Assembly: GCA_963803845.1 (NCBI GenBank)
Contig: CAWDNZ010000005.1
Location: 1,302,001 to 1,366,000 of the forward strand
Length of the DNA: 64,000 bases
Source: JABDIY01 sp963803845
GTDB lineage: Bacteria > Actinomycetota > Acidimicrobiia > Acidimicrobiales > SZUA-35
Reading direction: 5' to 3'
How positions within the stretch are numbered: the first letter of the stretch is position 1; each line of letters begins with the position of its first letter. This document shows, piece by piece, positions 26,933 to 35,151 of the stretch. A model generated the notes under the pieces. That model saw nothing but the letters and a program-made list of their open reading frames with translations, was not told the DNA's origin and did no database searches. A program made the translations under genes and the position numbers.

Positions 26933-27657
26933 CGCTGGTCACTCCAGAGATAGGTTCCGGCATCGGGTTGGAATACCAGGACCGTCCCCTCTGTCACGGT
27001 GATCGTTGCGTCCGAGCCTTTGAATGCATTGCTCAGCCCTCGTGAACTCGTGGGGGCGAGTTGTTCGTTCTCGAGTCCGAACAACAGACCTTCGGTAGTG
27101 ATTCGGGCTGGTCCTGCCACCGCCACCATCGAGAGCACTGCTCCGGGTTCGCCGATCGCGGTATATTTGGAGCGCACAACTGTCACGAGCGTCTCACCGG
27201 TAATGCCAAGGACATTGTTGGCGGCCCACCGGTCACTGGCGAGAACGATCAAGTTGATGAATTCGTGGTCGGTGCGCCCGCCGCTGAGTCCCAGCGCAAC
27301 GATACGGTCCGGCGCCATCCCCGCCGCCAGTTCCAATGCCAGCTCGAGATCGCTGGTGTCCTTGGTCTCGGGGTGAACGTCCAGCCGGGTTCGACTCTTG
27401 TGTAGCCAGGCCTGGGTTGCATCGGAAACCGAATCGAAATCACCTACGGCGACGTCAACGGTCAAACCCAGCTCTCGTGCATGATCAGCACCACTGTCGG
27501 CTGCGATGATGCGTGCCGCACCAGCGCGACCCATGGCCCAGTCCAGCTGATTCCGCGTTGGACACAAGCCTCCGGCGATAACAACAGCCACAGTGCCCTC
27601 ATACAGACGCTGAGCGGGATTGTCTGGTTCAGCGACCGTTGGCTCGGGTGTGGTCAT
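26929..27657 (-). CDS. Thiamine diphosphokinase
   Basis: The 242-residue enzyme transfers pyrophosphate from ATP to thiamine. The signatures are VVIAGGLCPTRNQLDW, ARIIAADSGADHARELGL, VAVGDFDSVS and the metal-binding DTSDLELALELA, followed by ALGLSGGRTDHEFINL. The start is the ATG at 27657; a longer frame to 28002 is antisense to the acyl-CoA dehydrogenase and has no family similarity. The 63-bp gap to the divergent acyl-CoA dehydrogenase gene should contain both promoters. Confidence 0.9.
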   Translation of the reverse strand: MTTPEPTVAEPDNPAQRLYEGTVAVVIAGGLCPTRNQLDWAMGRAGAARIIAADSGADHARELGLTVDVAVGDFDSVSDATQAWLHKSRTRLDVHPETKDTSDLELALELAAGMAPDRIVALGLSGGRTDHEFINLIVLASDRWAANNVLGITGETLVTVVRSKYTAIGEPGAVLSMVAVAGPARITTEGLLFGLENEQLAPTSSRGLSNAFKGSDATITVTEGTVLVFQPDAGTYLWSDQR

Positions 27658-27720
27658 AACCCTGTTGATGGTAGGGGCTCGAACTACCCACCGGCGGGCA
27701 GTGGTGAGTAGTGTCTGACC

Positions 27721-28873
27721 ATGCTGAAGCGCGATCTCTTTGACGACGAGCACGAGCAGTTCCGAATGAGCGCACGAGCGTTCGTCCAAGCTGAAATCGT
27801 TCCGCATGCGGACAGCTGGGAGTCGGCTGGAATCGTCGACACCGCCATGTTCAAGAAGGCGGGCTCCATGGGATTCCTCGGCATCGAAGTGGACGAGAAA
27901 TACGGAGGGGGCGGAGTTGACGACTGGCGTTTCAACGTGGTTCTGAACGAAGAAGTACAGCGAGCGGGGGTGATGGCGAGCGGCATGTGCATCACCTTGC
28001 ACAACGACATTTGCCTCCCGTACTTCATGGACATGACTACGGACGACCAGAAGGCTCGGTGGCTGCCAGGAATCTGCTCAGGCGCCAACATGGCCGCCAT
28101 CGCCATGACCGAACCAGGAACCGGCTCCGACCTCGCCGGAATCACCACCACGGCCATCCGAGAAGGCGACACCTACGTGCTGAACGGGTCGAAGACGTTC
28201 ATCACCAACGGGATCAACGCCTCGTTGGTGGTGGTAGCCGCGAAGACCGATCCATCCCAGAAACATCGGGGAATCAGCCTGCTGGTGGTGGAGGAAGGCA
28301 TGCCCGGATTCAGCCGTGGTCGGAACCTCGACAAGATTGGAATGCACGCCCAAGACACCGCCGAACTGTTCTTCACCGACGTGCGAGTCCCCGCCGAGAA
28401 CCTCCTGGGAAACGAAGGGCGAAGGCTTTTTGGGGCTGGTGCGCAACCTCCCTCGCGAACGGCTGAGTTTGTCGATAGGTGCAGTGCATCATGCGCGAGC
28501 TGCCTTTGAATGGACCGTCGAGTACGTGAAGGAACGCAAGGCATTCGGCCAACCGATCGGAGCGTTCCAGAACACCAAGTTCGAGCTGGCCGAGATGAAG
28601 ACCGAGTTAGACATCGCGCAGGTGTTTTTGGATGCGCAGACCAAGGCCTACATGAAAGGTGAACTCAGCGCTGAGGACGCCGCCCAAGCGAAATGGTGGA
28701 CCACCGACCTCGAGTGTTCTGTGATGGATCGCTGCCTGCAGCTCCATGGAGGCTATGGCTACATGGAGGAGTACCCCATCGCCCGGGCCTGGCGCGACGC
28801 CCGAGTCCAGAAAATCTACGGTGGAACCAACGAGATCATGAAAGAGATCATCGGCCGCCAGATCGTCGGTTAG
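27721..28873 (+). pseudogene. Acyl-CoA dehydrogenase interrupted by a single-base frameshift
   Basis: The N-terminal part (27721 to about 28417) has the FAD and substrate motifs IAMTEPGTGSDLAG and GSKTFITNGINASLVVVAAK. The C-terminal part continues in another frame from GEGFLGLVRNLPRERLSLSI through QLHGGYGYMEEYPIARAWRD and IYGGTNEIMKEIIGRQIVG. Deleting one G from the run at 28417-28419 restores GNEGEGFLGLVR and gives one 383-residue enzyme. Because both halves are well conserved, a sequencing error or a very recent mutation is likely. The catalytic glutamate belongs to the C-terminal half, so the truncated product would be inactive. Confidence 0.87.
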
Positions 28874-28883
28874 GCGACTCTGT

Positions 28884-29104
28884 TGTCCCTCCGGGGGCCG
28901 TTCCACCGGCCACGGAGGCCTCGCCTACCCGGCGCGGCAGCAGGCGTTCGGTTACATCTAGCTCGGACTGCTCAGCGTGCGTCGCTTCGCCTGTGCCGCC
29001 CCGGAGGGATGTAGCCCGTTAAGCAACAACGTGACCAGTTGCAAAGGATCTGTTGTAGGCCGAGTAGGCGAGGCTGCGTGCCGTCTGAACGCCCCCGGAG
29101 GGCC
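28884..29104. repeat. MITE-like interspersed repeat, second copy
   Basis: It starts at 28886 with TCCCTCCGGGGGCCGTTC, identical to 22821-22838, and ends at 29087-29102 with GAACGCCCCCGGAGGG, which is the inverted complement with one base missing. CTCGGACTGCTCAGCG at 28962-28977 matches 22860-22875 except for one base. The element fills the gap between two convergent genes (acyl-CoA dehydrogenase and RDD protein), so insertion here would be harmless or could act as a bidirectional terminator. Confidence 0.75.
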
Positions 29105-29112
29105 AGTAGAGC

Positions 29113-29700
29113 CTAGGCGTCCACCACGATCGTTTCGGCGAGCTTGTCCCAGAGGGCTTGCCGCTTCTCGTCGCTGAACACCATGACCAGCGACGTGACG
29201 CCCATCACGAACGCAACGAGGAAGCCTAAAAACGGCACGGCGTAGACCGCAAAGAGGGCGATGCGTTTGAACGCATCCGCCCGCTCGATCGGCTGGCCGT
29301 CCACCCGCACCACCTTGATGCCGAGCGCCTGCTTGCCAATCGTTTGGCCCCGTGCGCTGACCATGAGAGTCTCATAGATTATGACGGCCGCTACGCCAAG
29401 GACTCCGCTGAGCAGAGACAAGCCAATCGCCGCTCCGGCGCGAATCCCTACGATGCCAATTCCGCTGACAGCACTTACCGCCGAGGTCATCACCGTCCAA
29501 AGGATGAGATCGATGAATCGCGCCGCTATGCGCTTCCCGGGGTCGGCGAGGGCGCCGGACAGAAGCGATCCCGAGACGTTGCCGAGGTTGACCGGTTGTG
29601 GGCCCCCCTGCCAGGTGACGCCATCCCAATAACGCTGAGTACCCGGCGGATCACCGGCCGCGTGGTACCAGCCGGGCGGCGTGTCGCTTGTAGATGTCAC
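29113..29700 (-). CDS. DUF2510 plus RDD-family membrane protein (paralogue 1)
   Basis: The 195-residue protein starts with a DUF2510 motif (PPGWYHAAGDPPGTQRYWDG VTWQ in the first 35 residues). Three or four hydrophobic helices of the RDD domain follow, with the R and D positions in DPGKRIAARFIDLILWTV and the QTIGKQALGIKVVR signature. RDD proteins are membrane proteins of debated function, some linked to ion transport. It lies 9 bp downstream of a paralogue of the same layout, evidently a tandem duplication. Confidence 0.85.
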   Translation of the reverse strand: MTSTSDTPPGWYHAAGDPPGTQRYWDGVTWQGGPQPVNLGNVSGSLLSGALADPGKRIAARFIDLILWTVMTSAVSAVSGIGIVGIRAGAAIGLSLLSGVLGVAAVIIYETLMVSARGQTIGKQALGIKVVRVDGQPIERADAFKRIALFAVYAVPFLGFLVAFVMGVTSLVMVFSDEKRQALWDKLAETIVVDA

Positions 29701-29709
29701 CGTTGCCGT

Positions 29710-30261
29710 CTAGTTGTTGATCACCTTGGTTTTCGCGATCTTGTCCCAAACCACCTGGCGTTCGGAATCGGTGAAGAGGAGCACAACGTTGGCGATGAAG
29801 AGCACCACCGACAGGATCTGACCGACGCCGGGGATGACTTGTACCAAGGTGATCGCGTACCGCCTTGCGGCGGTCTCCATGTTGATGTCGCTGAAGTCCG
29901 CATTCACCACTTTGACGTTCTGGATTCCCTTGCCGATGGTGTAGCCCCTTGTTCCCAAGAGATAGATCTCATAACCGGCGCCGATCAGGAAGGTGACGAT
30001 GCTGCCGACCAAGCCCTGCCCGAATAAGACAATCGCAATGATCACCGGGACGAGAATGACGAAGAAGTCGATGATTCGGGCAATGATCCGCTTTCCAGGA
30101 TCGGCCAACTGCGGGCCGCTCGCGACACCAACGCCTGCACCAGCTGCCGCTACCGGTTGCGGCCCACCCTGCCAGGTGGCGCCATCCCAGTATCGCTGAG
30201 TCCCGGGTGGATCGCCGGCCGCATAATACCAACCGGGGGGTGTTGCATTCTGGTCAGACAT
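29710..30261 (-). CDS. DUF2510 plus RDD-family membrane protein (paralogue 2)
   Basis: The 183-residue protein has the same order as its neighbour: DUF2510 (PPGWYYAAGDPPGTQRYWDG), then DPGKRIIARIIDFFVILVPV, the GYTIGKGIQNVKVV signature, and a C-terminal helix followed by RQVVWDKIAKTKVI. The N-termini of the two paralogues are almost identical while the membrane parts have diverged. The shared N-terminus suggests a common binding partner or targeting role (inference). Confidence 0.85.
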   Translation of the reverse strand: MSDQNATPPGWYYAAGDPPGTQRYWDGATWQGGPQPVAAAGAGVGVASGPQLADPGKRIIARIIDFFVILVPVIIAIVLFGQGLVGSIVTFLIGAGYEIYLLGTRGYTIGKGIQNVKVVNADFSDINMETAARRYAITLVQVIPGVGQILSVVLFIANVVLLFTDSERQVVWDKIAKTKVINN

Positions 30262-30388
30262 CTCAGGGTTCCTTCAAAATAGACGACTGGGTAACACAGT
30301 AGGGCGTGATGGCGTTGTGAACAGGAACAGACCCAGATTTGCCAGGCAAGCGACATGCCGCATTTATCGGCGGGGCTATGTTCAAGCG

Positions 30389-31114
30389 ATGGAACTCTCC
30401 CCCGTTGAAGTCCGTGTGCTTGGTTGCCTGATCGAAAAGCGAGCCACGACACCGGAGCACTATCCCCTCAGTACGAACGCTCTGGTCAATGCCTGCAACC
30501 AGAAAACCAATCGTGACCCGGTCACCAGCTACACCGAACGTGAAGTGGTCACGGCCATGATGGAACTTCGAGCCCAGAAGCTCTGCCGCAGCATCTCATC
30601 GGGACGGACGGATAAGCACAAACACATACTCGAAGAGACGTTCCACTTCGATGAACATCAGCTGGCGGCGTTGGCGATCATGCTCCTACGCGGCCCGCAG
30701 ACGCCGGGTGAGATTCGGACTCGAACCGAACGCTACGTAGGGTTCTCCTCCGTTGAAGCAGTGGAACAAGTGCTACGCGACCTAGCCCAGCTGGAGGAGC
30801 CGTTGGTTGTGGATCTCGGCCGTGGTCCCGGTCAAAGCCAAGACCGCTACATGCACCTCTTCGGTGGTCCGATCGACGCCCAGGTACTCAGCAACGCTCG
30901 GTCAGAATCCACGGCATCGGCCGCGCTCTCTCGCACCGACCGCTTGGCCCAACTGGAGGCGACGGTGACATTACTGGTGGGACGAATCTCTCGTCTCGAA
31001 TCCGAACTCGGGCTCAACACTCCGGCCACACCGTCCAGCTCCGAGAGCGGGACAGAGCTATCCCCCGAAACAGAGACACAACCCGAAGACAACTCCGGCT
31101 CTGCTCCGGGCTGA
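30389..31114 (+). CDS. DUF480 family protein, YceH-like
   Basis: The 241-residue protein matches the YceH/DUF480 family: MELSPVEVRVLGCLIEKRAT, then TPEHYPLSTNALVNACNQKT and RDPVTSYTEREVVTAM, which form a tandem winged-helix core. The tail is an acidic, low-complexity extension with a short coiled-coil (LAQLEATVTLLVGRISRLE). The function is not known, although the winged-helix fold suggests nucleic-acid binding. I chose the ATG at 30389 because it gives the exact family N-terminus; the frame extends 24 codons further upstream without similarity. Confidence 0.88.
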   Translation: MELSPVEVRVLGCLIEKRATTPEHYPLSTNALVNACNQKTNRDPVTSYTEREVVTAMMELRAQKLCRSISSGRTDKHKHILEETFHFDEHQLAALAIMLLRGPQTPGEIRTRTERYVGFSSVEAVEQVLRDLAQLEEPLVVDLGRGPGQSQDRYMHLFGGPIDAQVLSNARSESTASAALSRTDRLAQLEATVTLLVGRISRLESELGLNTPATPSSSESGTELSPETETQPEDNSGSAPG

Positions 31115-31123
31115 GAACCGTGG

Positions 31124-31888
31124 CTACCCCCAGCAGTGACGGCTGGCATTCCAGGGCCGCGTGCCGGATTCTTGCCAGGTGAGAAGCGCCGCTTCATCCT
31201 GCTGCGCTGGAGTAGCCAAATGGGCCTGCTTCACGCCGTAACGAGCCGCATGTCCATAGGCCGCCCAGGAGCCGGTGAGGAACTGATAGGCACCCCGAGC
31301 CGAGGAGCGGGTGTTGGCAGCGGTGTAGTCGTCGCGTGACTCACACCAACGGATTTCCAGCAGAATTGGCGGCACGAATACACCGTTGCCGGTGTCTACA
31401 TAACCGAGCGGGTGGGCTCGGGGGGTCCGTTCCGGCGGAGGTTCGGTGTTGGTGAGCTGTTGGTGCTCCACCGAATCGGAGATGGCAATGATCACGGCGG
31501 TGGGGTTTTCGAATTGAGCCCAGAATTCGTAGCCGGCCGCTTGGGGCCGGCGACCGAGCGCACCCTGGTAGGCATCCAGGATGTGGTCGCCAGTCGAGCG
31601 GGCGATGTACTCGGGGGTTTCCAGCATGTGTTGGGCGATCCGCTCCACGGCATACCCGTCGGCCAGTAGTCCACCCCAATAGCGAGCGCCGGCGGCGTCG
31701 GCCTCTCGGACCAGGATGGTCCGATAGAGGCGAGCAGCCTGATCGACGTGGGCGTCGCCCATGGTCTGGGCCTCGAACCGGGGACCGGCCGAGCCGGCGG
31801 CGGATGCGGGAGGAACGAAACCGATCAGGGCGACAGCGAGGATTGCTGCCCCAAGGACAGCACGAAGTAGAACGTTCAGGCGGCACAT
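31124..31888 (-). CDS. Secreted DUF4214 plus transglycosylase-like (Rpf-type) protein
   Basis: The 254-residue protein has a signal peptide (VLLRAVLGAAILAVALIGFV, cleavage near PASAAG). Residues ~45-135 look like DUF4214 (ARLYRTILVREADAAGARYW, LETPEYIARS, AYQGALGRRPQAAGYEFW). The last ~75 residues match the resuscitation-promoting-factor/transglycosylase-like domain: LEIRWCESRDDYTAANTRSS, ARGAYQFLTGSW, with the catalytic glutamate in WCES. It is likely exported and cuts or remodels peptidoglycan. DUF4214 may direct binding to glycan (inference). Confidence 0.83.
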   Translation of the reverse strand: MCRLNVLLRAVLGAAILAVALIGFVPPASAAGSAGPRFEAQTMGDAHVDQAARLYRTILVREADAAGARYWGGLLADGYAVERIAQHMLETPEYIARSTGDHILDAYQGALGRRPQAAGYEFWAQFENPTAVIIAISDSVEHQQLTNTEPPPERTPRAHPLGYVDTGNGVFVPPILLEIRWCESRDDYTAANTRSSARGAYQFLTGSWAAYGHAARYGVKQAHLATPAQQDEAALLTWQESGTRPWNASRHCWG

Positions 31889-31937
31889 GGCGGACGATTA
31901 TCGAGCCATTCCGGACTCGATCCTCGGGTAATATGAC

Positions 31938-32672
31938 CTATTCGGGTATGAAACGGATCACAGTGCCGACCGAACATTCCACCGAACCATTGACAGATGG
32001 TGACGCGCTGACCGCAGAGAATGGTATGGCCACTCCCGGTGGCACATCGACCTCAGCAAACCCGTCGAGTTGCCGGTTCCCGTCGACCCGAAACTGAATG
32101 GTGATCGAGTAACCGCGGGGACCATCGAGCGGGTTGGCAACCGTGCCCTCGAGATGAGCACCGGCCCCATCGTTGCTGCACGATGTGATCTCGATTAATT
32201 CGGCGATCGTGTCTTGGCTGAGCTCGCGTTCTTCTCCAACCGGAGCGAAGTCTGGCAGGTTTCCATCATCGCCATTGCCAACGAAGTCCTGTTGTTCAAC
32301 AGTGAATCCGAGGATGTCCATGCTGATCAGTTGCATCGATGCGAAAAGGGCAACGGCTCCACCGGCGAGAGCCGCAATACCGCGGCGTCGCAAGGGTCTG
32401 CCCCCCATCCGATCGGCCACCGATGGAACCGGGAGTGTGTCCGGTGGCGCATACATCATTCCGGGTCCACCATGCTGGGGTCCAAATCCACCCGGCGGGA
32501 GGTTGGAGCCGCCGGTGTCCACCGGCCAGTACCGGCCGTCGGAGCGGCGTTCCCATCCAGCCGGCGGCGGAAGCGGGTACTCGCGTCCATTCCAGGCCAC
32601 GTACACACTGCGGCCCGAATCCCCTGACCCAGGTTCTCTTGGGGCGCCACTCACCTGATCATTTTGCCACAC
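31938..32672 (-). CDS. Single-pass membrane protein with proline/glycine-rich N-terminus
   Basis: The 244-residue protein has a ~95-residue proline-, glycine-rich cytoplasmic part containing a WW-like or DUF2510-like WNGREYPLPPPAGWERRSDG and YWPVDTGG, one transmembrane helix (GIAALAGGAVALFASMQLIS), and an extracytoplasmic beta-rich domain (AHLEGTVANPLDGPRGYSIT, FAEVDVPPGVAIPFSA) resembling FxLYD-type domains. The function is unknown. A GTG at 32654 is an alternative start. Confidence 0.65.
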   Translation of the reverse strand: MWQNDQVSGAPREPGSGDSGRSVYVAWNGREYPLPPPAGWERRSDGRYWPVDTGGSNLPPGGFGPQHGGPGMMYAPPDTLPVPSVADRMGGRPLRRRGIAALAGGAVALFASMQLISMDILGFTVEQQDFVGNGDDGNLPDFAPVGEERELSQDTIAELIEITSCSNDGAGAHLEGTVANPLDGPRGYSITIQFRVDGNRQLDGFAEVDVPPGVAIPFSAVSASPSVNGSVECSVGTVIRFIPE

Positions 32673-32718
32673 CAGGGCAGTATCGGCAGCAAGGGCACGA
32701 CGCCTGAGAGATCAACGA

Positions 32719-33549
32719 TCAGGACCCTGGCCCGAGGTCGTAGGTGGCCGTGGTACAGCCAACCGCAAAAATCGGGATCGGCTGGTAGTAGTGCACGGTT
32801 CCCGGTGCGCCATCAGCGGCCGCAGCTACAGCGAGGAACGTCCGGATTTCGAACCCGCCCTGACCGGCGTGGGCATAGACGGTGAGATCGTCGTAGTCCA
32901 GCAGCTGGTCTCGATCATTCCGGCACCAACGGTCGAGGAAGTCCCGATCCCACGCTTCGTTGATCTTTCCCGAGTCCGGGGTTGCCGGCCAGTGAGAGAT
33001 GCCGCCGGTACCCACAACGGCGATCCGTTCAGGGACCGAATCGGCGGCTCGTCGGATCGCCTCGCCGAAAGCCCAGGAGCGATGCATCGGCGCGAGCGGT
33101 GGGCCTTGACAATTCACGTTCATCGGAATCACGGGCAGATCGAATGCGGGGGTCAGGAAATGAAGCGGGACGGCGATGCCGTGATCGAAGAGCCATTCTT
33201 CGGCGTAGGCCACATCCACGGTCTGCATCATTTCTTGAATCAACCGCTGCGAAAGATCCCGGTTGCCGGGGGCGGTGAACTTTGGGATCTTCAACCAATC
33301 CGGGTCTTCGATGGGCCCGGCATAGTGGTCGGCCATGCCCACAGCAAATGGTGGCATGTTGTTCATGAAGAAGTTGGCAAAATGCTCAGCAGCGATGACC
33401 ACCAGAGCGTCCGGGCGAGATTCCTCCAGACGGGCCCGCAGCTCAGCGAAGGCGCTGTACAGCCCGTTCTTGAGTTCGGGGTCCGCCAATTCTGCACGGC
33501 CGGTAATGCCGGGGGCGTGGCTACAAACTCCTGCGAACACGAGAGGCAT
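32719..33549 (-). CDS. LigB-type extradiol ring-cleavage dioxygenase, catalytic subunit
   Basis: The 276-residue protein belongs to the class III extradiol dioxygenases that use Fe(II). Metal and active-site positions are visible: GVCSHAPGI (His), VVIAAEHFANFF (His), then FDHGIAVPLHFLTP (His) and the later GTGGISHWPATPD. It is translationally coupled to the LigA-like subunit, a two-subunit layout known for protocatechuate 4,5-dioxygenase and gallate dioxygenase. The surrounding hpaR-G-H-F-E genes point to homoprotocatechuate as the substrate (inference). Confidence 0.85.
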   Translation of the reverse strand: MPLVFAGVCSHAPGITGRAELADPELKNGLYSAFAELRARLEESRPDALVVIAAEHFANFFMNNMPPFAVGMADHYAGPIEDPDWLKIPKFTAPGNRDLSQRLIQEMMQTVDVAYAEEWLFDHGIAVPLHFLTPAFDLPVIPMNVNCQGPPLAPMHRSWAFGEAIRRAADSVPERIAVVGTGGISHWPATPDSGKINEAWDRDFLDRWCRNDRDQLLDYDDLTVYAHAGQGGFEIRTFLAVAAAADGAPGTVHYYQPIPIFAVGCTTATYDLGPGS

Positions 33550-33902
33550 CAGGCTTCTCCTTTTTCTGTCATTAGGTCAGCCTGGGTGGTCATGGCGTAC
33601 ACACCTTCTCGGACCGGTCCGTGGTCACGGATCCCCTTCCGCATGCGCTCCAAATAATCGGCCCACTCGATTTCGTGAAACGCTGCGAAGTGCATCAGGA
33701 TCTGGCCGTTGACACCGAGGTGATAGAGCAGACCGATATCGGGGCCGGTGAGGGCTGCCTGCTCTTGCGCCGAGAGATTCTGGATGCCCGCCACGAGTCC
33801 AAAGCGTTGCACCGTGCCCAGGGGGTCGGCGGTGTAGGCCGCCTGGGTTACGTCGTTACGGTTCAGTTCATAGAGGAACTTCTGCACGTAGTAGAGACTC
33901 AT
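33549..33902 (-). CDS. LigA-type dioxygenase small subunit
   Basis: The 117-residue helical protein matches the LigA subunit of protocatechuate 4,5-dioxygenase: YYVQKFLYELNRNDVTQAAY, FGLVAGIQNLSAQEQAALTG and DIGLLYHLGVNGQILMHFAA. In the LigAB complex this subunit covers the active site of the catalytic subunit. Its start overlaps the hpaH stop and its stop overlaps the start of the LigB-like gene, so the pair is made in equal amounts. Confidence 0.87.
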   Translation of the reverse strand: MSLYYVQKFLYELNRNDVTQAAYTADPLGTVQRFGLVAGIQNLSAQEQAALTGPDIGLLYHLGVNGQILMHFAAFHEIEWADYLERMRKGIRDHGPVREGVYAMTTQADLMTEKGEA

Positions 33903-34717
33903 CTGACCTCAACCTCCACCCGGCCAAGGCGGCCGTAGTCAACCCGGAAGGAATCGCCGGGTCGGCAATCGACCGGTCGTGTGAACGAGCCGGCCAGAAC
34001 GATGTCGCCCGCATTCAAGACCATGCCCTGCTGGGCGTAGCGGCGGGCGAGCCAGACGATCCCGTTGCCAGGATGATTGAGAACCGCAGCGGCGAGTCCC
34101 GTTTCCTCGATCTCGCCGTTGCGTTCAAGCAGTGCACCCACCCAGCGAAGATCGATCGCCTCAGGTCCCACAGCCACCCCTCCGGTGATGATCCCGGCGT
34201 TGGCGGCATTGTCGGCGATGGTGTCCACCACGGTGCGCCGCCGCCCGGTGACGGGATCAGCCCGATAGGACCGCGCCGCAATGAGCTCAAGGGCTGGTGT
34301 GACGTATTCGGTTGCGGCTATCACGTCCGGCAGTTCCACGTCCTCGGAATCCAACCGGGCGTTGAGGACGAAGGCCAACTCCACCTCGATCTTGAGATCG
34401 AGATGGTGGTGAGCCTCGATCGTTGCCGGGCCGCTACCGCTGGTGTAATTCATGGCGTCGGTGATGAAACCCGAGTCCGGCGTGGTGATTTGCATTGTGG
34501 CCTGCATCGCCTTCGACGTGAGCCCGATCTTGTGACCGATGAGTGTTTCGCCTCGATCCAGCCGGAGCTGTCGCCAATGGGCCTGGATCGAATAGGCATC
34601 GTCGATAGTGGCATCGGGATAGACCTCGGTGGTCTGGCGCATCTGCTGACGGCTGAGCTCGGCGCGGTCGAGAGCCTCTGCCTCGGAACGAATCTGGTCT
34701 TGTGTCAGGGTGATCAC
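33899..34717 (-). CDS. hpaH: 2-oxo-hepta-3-ene-1,7-dioate hydratase
   Basis: The enzyme adds water to 2-oxo-hept-3-ene-1,7-dioate in the homoprotocatechuate pathway. The 272-residue protein has the MhpD/HpaH fold: IQAHWRQLRLDRGETLIGHK, KIGLTSKAMQATMQITTPD, the metal-ligand stretch LKIEVELAFVL, and VLNAGDIVLAGSFTRPVDCR. The GHKIGLTSKAMQ sequence and the neighbouring hpaG, hpaF and hpaE favour HpaH over the 2-hydroxypentadienoate hydratase MhpD. It overlaps hpaR upstream by 4 bp. Confidence 0.88.
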   Translation of the reverse strand: MITLTQDQIRSEAEALDRAELSRQQMRQTTEVYPDATIDDAYSIQAHWRQLRLDRGETLIGHKIGLTSKAMQATMQITTPDSGFITDAMNYTSGSGPATIEAHHHLDLKIEVELAFVLNARLDSEDVELPDVIAATEYVTPALELIAARSYRADPVTGRRRTVVDTIADNAANAGIITGGVAVGPEAIDLRWVGALLERNGEIEETGLAAAVLNHPGNGIVWLARRYAQQGMVLNAGDIVLAGSFTRPVDCRPGDSFRVDYGRLGRVEVEVR

Positions 34718-35151
34718 GACTTCTCCAGTTCTCGCAAGAGCGTGAGTAGATCGCTGAGGCGATCAGCACCAAAGGATGCCTCCAGCTGGGCATAACGTTC
34801 TTCGGAGTCTGGGGCGATCATGCTGAACAGGTCACGACCTGCGGCTGTCAACTGCACCACGGATCGACGCTGATCGTCAGGCGCAGGATTGCGGATCAGC
34901 AATCCCCGGCTGGTGAGGTTGGCCAAAATCCGAGACAGGCTGGGGCCCAAAAGGAACGTCGCAGCTGCGATCTCTCCGACGTCCATGGGAAGATCGTTTG
35001 CGGCAAGGGCGCGGATCACTCGCCACTGCTGCTCGGTGAGGTCGTGTTCGGCCAGAATGGGCCGGAAGAGCCGCATGGTGGACTCCCGGGCCCGGAGCAG
35101 TGCCATGGGGAGCGATTCGTCGAATCCTCTCATCTGCGGTTCCCTATTCAT
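34714..35151 (-). CDS. hpaR: MarR-family regulator of homoprotocatechuate degradation
   Basis: The 145-residue winged-helix protein closely follows HpaR: SLPMALLRARESTMRLFRPI, LTEQQWRVIRALA, LLGPSLSRILANL (recognition helix) and GLLIRNPAPDDQRRSVVQL (wing). HpaR proteins repress meta-cleavage genes until a pathway aromatic binds. It sits inside the operon, overlapping hpaG by 8 bp and hpaH by 4 bp, so it should be autoregulated. The pseudo-palindrome at 36021-36037 is the candidate target. Confidence 0.9.
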   Translation of the reverse strand: MNREPQMRGFDESLPMALLRARESTMRLFRPILAEHDLTEQQWRVIRALAANDLPMDVGEIAAATFLLGPSLSRILANLTSRGLLIRNPAPDDQRRSVVQLTAAGRDLFSMIAPDSEERYAQLEASFGADRLSDLLTLLRELEKS

